From assembly GCA_963995505.1 (NCBI GenBank), contig OZ023188.1, positions 3,844,001 through 3,908,000 of the forward strand: a stretch of 64,000 nucleotides of DNA, read 5' to 3'. Below the pieces are notes generated by a model. That model was not told where the DNA came from and ran no database searches. It saw only the letters and a list, made by a program, of their open reading frames with translations. Made by a program: the position numbers and the translations under genes. Positions 61,936-64,000 of this stretch are shown here, piece after piece. The stretch is from Hypericum androsaemum (lineage: Eukaryota; Streptophyta; Magnoliopsida; Malpighiales; Hypericaceae). Every line of letters begins with the position of its first letter. Within the stretch, counting starts at the first letter, position 1.

Positions 61936-62567
61936 CAAGAATTTTAAATACGCGGTCCGATCGGACAATAATTCGGTCTGAAGAGCGTACCAGAATTAGT
62001 CAAAAAACTGCCAACTTTACGAACCGCCAAAAAAATGGTCGGATAAGAGTATGAGGGTTTGTAATCGAATACCTCACTAAAAATCAAGGATTTTAAATAC
62101 TCGGTCTGATCGGACAGCGATTCGGTCTGAAGAGCGTACTAGGTTTGGCCAAAAAACTGCCAACCTTACGAACTGCCAAAAAATAGTCGGACACGAGTAG
62201 TTTGACCAAATTTTTTATCCCGTATTTTTTGATTCCTAAGGTTGAACCAAAGAATCAGGGTTGGTCATATATTTTGACTAAGAAAAAAGATTAAAAAAAT
62301 CAACCAACCCCTAATAAAAAGAGAAAAATCATGTTTGGTCGGATATTTTCTTTTTTTAAGGATAATTTCATAAGGTTGAACCAAAAAATCATGATTGGTC
62401 AAATATTTTGAATGAGGAAGTGGGGTATGGGTAATTAAAATATTAATAAATATATATTTTTAATATAAAAAGTACTGGTCTGAGCAGTTGTCCAACTGGT
62501 CAGACCGATCAAAATGCGACCCAGATGTAAGCGCGGGTCGCTCTCCGGGTCATATTTAAAAATCTTG
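61936..62567. mobile_element. hAT-type MITE with 8-bp TSD and a duplicated left end
   Basis: The ends caagaattttaaatacgcgg and catatttaaaaatcttg, and the TSD ctaaaaat (61928-61935 and 62568-62575), match the element type at 25608-26191. The left end and its outside flank are repeated 149 bp further in (about 61898-62046 against 62047-62195), giving a second TSD-like ctaaaaat and a second TIR start inside the element. Confidence 0.88.
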
Positions 62568-62968
62568 CTAAAAATATTATCGTTGTAAAACTTGTAATTG
62601 ATATTTATACATTACAACTCTTCTAGCATGGTTCTCTCTAAACTGGTAATCTCTCAAATAAAATTTTGGTCCTAAATCAAGAACAATATTAATTTTTAAT
62701 AACTCTTCTATCATAATAATTAATAAACTATGAGAATTTTTGCTCATGGCTACCCACTCGAAGGATTAGCTTAATTATGGGTTTTTGGACATCTTTGTAA
62801 CATTTTTATTTTTTTATTAATAAAGTTTGCAACTTATTCAAAAAAAATATTTTAAAAAAATCTTCGAATTATATCTTGGTCTCAAACTTTTGCTTAAACT
62901 GACATTACAACAACAACAAAATTGGTTTGCCGCCCATCTTACAAAATGAAGCGCATACATATTTTTTT
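62568..62968. other. AT-rich spacer
   Basis: No coding or structural signal recognised between the hAT MITE and the last TIR element. Confidence 0.4.
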
Positions 62969-64000
62969 GGGCAAATTATCCTCACGTTGCTGACCTTTGA
63001 TCGCCCTCTCCCTAGGGTCTCTGACTTTTGGAAAATAATTGTCCCGACCCTAAGTGTTGATGATAATAGACTCTCTGGTCCCTGGAGTCGGAATATTCTT
63101 TTTTCTCTGGCGAACCCTCACTTGAAATGACCAAAATGCCCCAACCACTTAAAAAAAAAAATTCCATCTTTCTTTTCCCCTTCTTTTTCCTTCCGCTTCA
63201 TCCTTTTCCTTTTAACCTTCAACATTCAACCTTCAACCTTCAACATTCAACTAAAACTAAAATATAAATCCAAATCTTGTTAGTGAAAACCAAAATTAAT
63301 TAGAAAAAATTAAAATCTAAAGAACTCTAATTAGTGACTCGGCCCATTAACCTACGAGAAAGGGGATTTGAACTTTGATTTTAAAGAACCCTAATTAATT
63401 ATCTTCGTTGTTGTCACTTTTCAGATTCAGAGAAAGGGGATTAAATCCCTGATGAGAGTGCTCAGAATGCGACAATGGGTGGAACCTCTCCAATTTGGGG
63501 AAGAGAAGCGGCCGCAAGTGGAGGACGACAACTGAATTTGGGGAGGAGTGGGCCCGGCGACATCCTCCACGTGAGCAACCAAAGTGATGTGGCGGAGGAG
63601 GAGGTGAAGAGAAGGAGAGGAGGAGGGACGCAGTTGGTGAGGAGAAGTAGCTTGCTCGCCAAACAAGTCATAAGCATCGGCTCCGCTCTCTCCCTCGGCT
63701 TCGTCTCCCAGATTTGGGTCCATCGTCATAAGCATCCTCTTGTTGCCCATGTTGGTGACTCTCCGGTGAAAGGTGACTCTCCAACAAAGCCATCGGGAAC
63801 TCGGTGTAAAGGAACTTGACAAGTCCCTTCGCTCCAAGCACTGCCCAGATTAAGCTGATTACATGAGCAAATTAATTAATTTTTGTACTTCCTTGCCGCC
63901 TTCGTTACCAGCTATTTCCTCAAAGTACAATGGTCGAGAACTCAATCTTGGGTAGTGCTTAGTGGTTGGTTTTGCCAGTTTCAGTTTTAGGGAATTAATT
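62969..64000. mobile_element. TIR element of the gggcaaatta family, runs past window end
   Basis: The left TIR reads gggcaaattatcctcacg and continues with tccctagggtctctgac, tggaaaataattgtcccg and taatagactctctggtcc, matching the left TIR at 43227. The core at 63427-63837 is GC-rich, with open frames on both strands and no known domain. The right TIR must lie beyond 64000, or is lost. Confidence 0.7.

Noticed and set aside
63427..63837. Open frames on both strands near the window end
   Set aside because: Both lie in the GC-rich core of a TIR element, with no recognisable domain, and each is only the shadow of the other. A captured gene fragment remains possible but unsupported.
1..64000. CRISPR array, prokaryotic defence system or phage content
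   Set aside because: The window has spliced plant genes and plant transposons throughout; no spacer-repeat structure or bacterial operon is present.

Overview
This is a eudicot-like plant nuclear window. The evidence is AT-rich intergenic DNA, genes with many GT-AG introns, plant-type protein families (chloroplast 13-lipoxygenase, RABA GTPase, plant pirin) and typical plant transposons: Ty1/copia, LINE, hAT MITEs and Mutator-like elements with 9-bp target duplications. I do not name a species. All exon models were built by eye from splice sites, phase continuity and family similarity.

Layout. Positions 1-9.9 kb are compact and gene-dense: the last exon of a RAB GTPase (+), a complete six-exon pirin (-) and a complete six-exon CMSS1-like ribosome-biogenesis gene (-). 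From 9.9 to 61.4 kb lies a lipoxygenase (LOX) cluster, all on the minus strand: LOX-A (9950-15580), LOX-B (21446-30537), a gutted LOX remnant (about 42430-43230) and LOX-C (49351-56054). Each intact gene has nine exons with identical phases and encodes 898-905 residues, with a plastid-type leader, PLAT domain, catalytic domain and the C-terminal Ile iron ligand. They would make 13-hydroperoxides in chloroplasts, the entry to jasmonates and green-leaf volatiles.

LOX-B and LOX-C sit in two copies of one segmental duplication of about 17-18 kb (about 15.58-33.06 kb and about 43.07-61.42 kb). Each copy therefore shows the empty site for insertions private to the other. On that basis I date these as post-duplication: a 1.3-kb near-perfect palindrome with a 9-bp TSD in LOX-B intron 1, a LINE tail in LOX-B intron 2, an hAT MITE in LOX-B intron 3, a TIR element at 19.5 kb, a TIR element in the promoter of the LOX remnant, a solo LTR at 47.15 kb and a LINE tail at 56.8 kb.

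Between the copies (33.1-42.4 kb) lie an hAT-like element rich in GAATC, a decayed minus-strand copia element whose RNase H is interrupted by a 1.3-kb array of about 10-bp units, half of a TIR element and a LINE tail. A family of non-autonomous TIR elements recurs six or seven times; several carry the palindrome TGACGTCA at the inner edge of both TIRs and have a GC-rich core. I saw no rRNA, tRNA gene or CRISPR array, and nothing bacterial.
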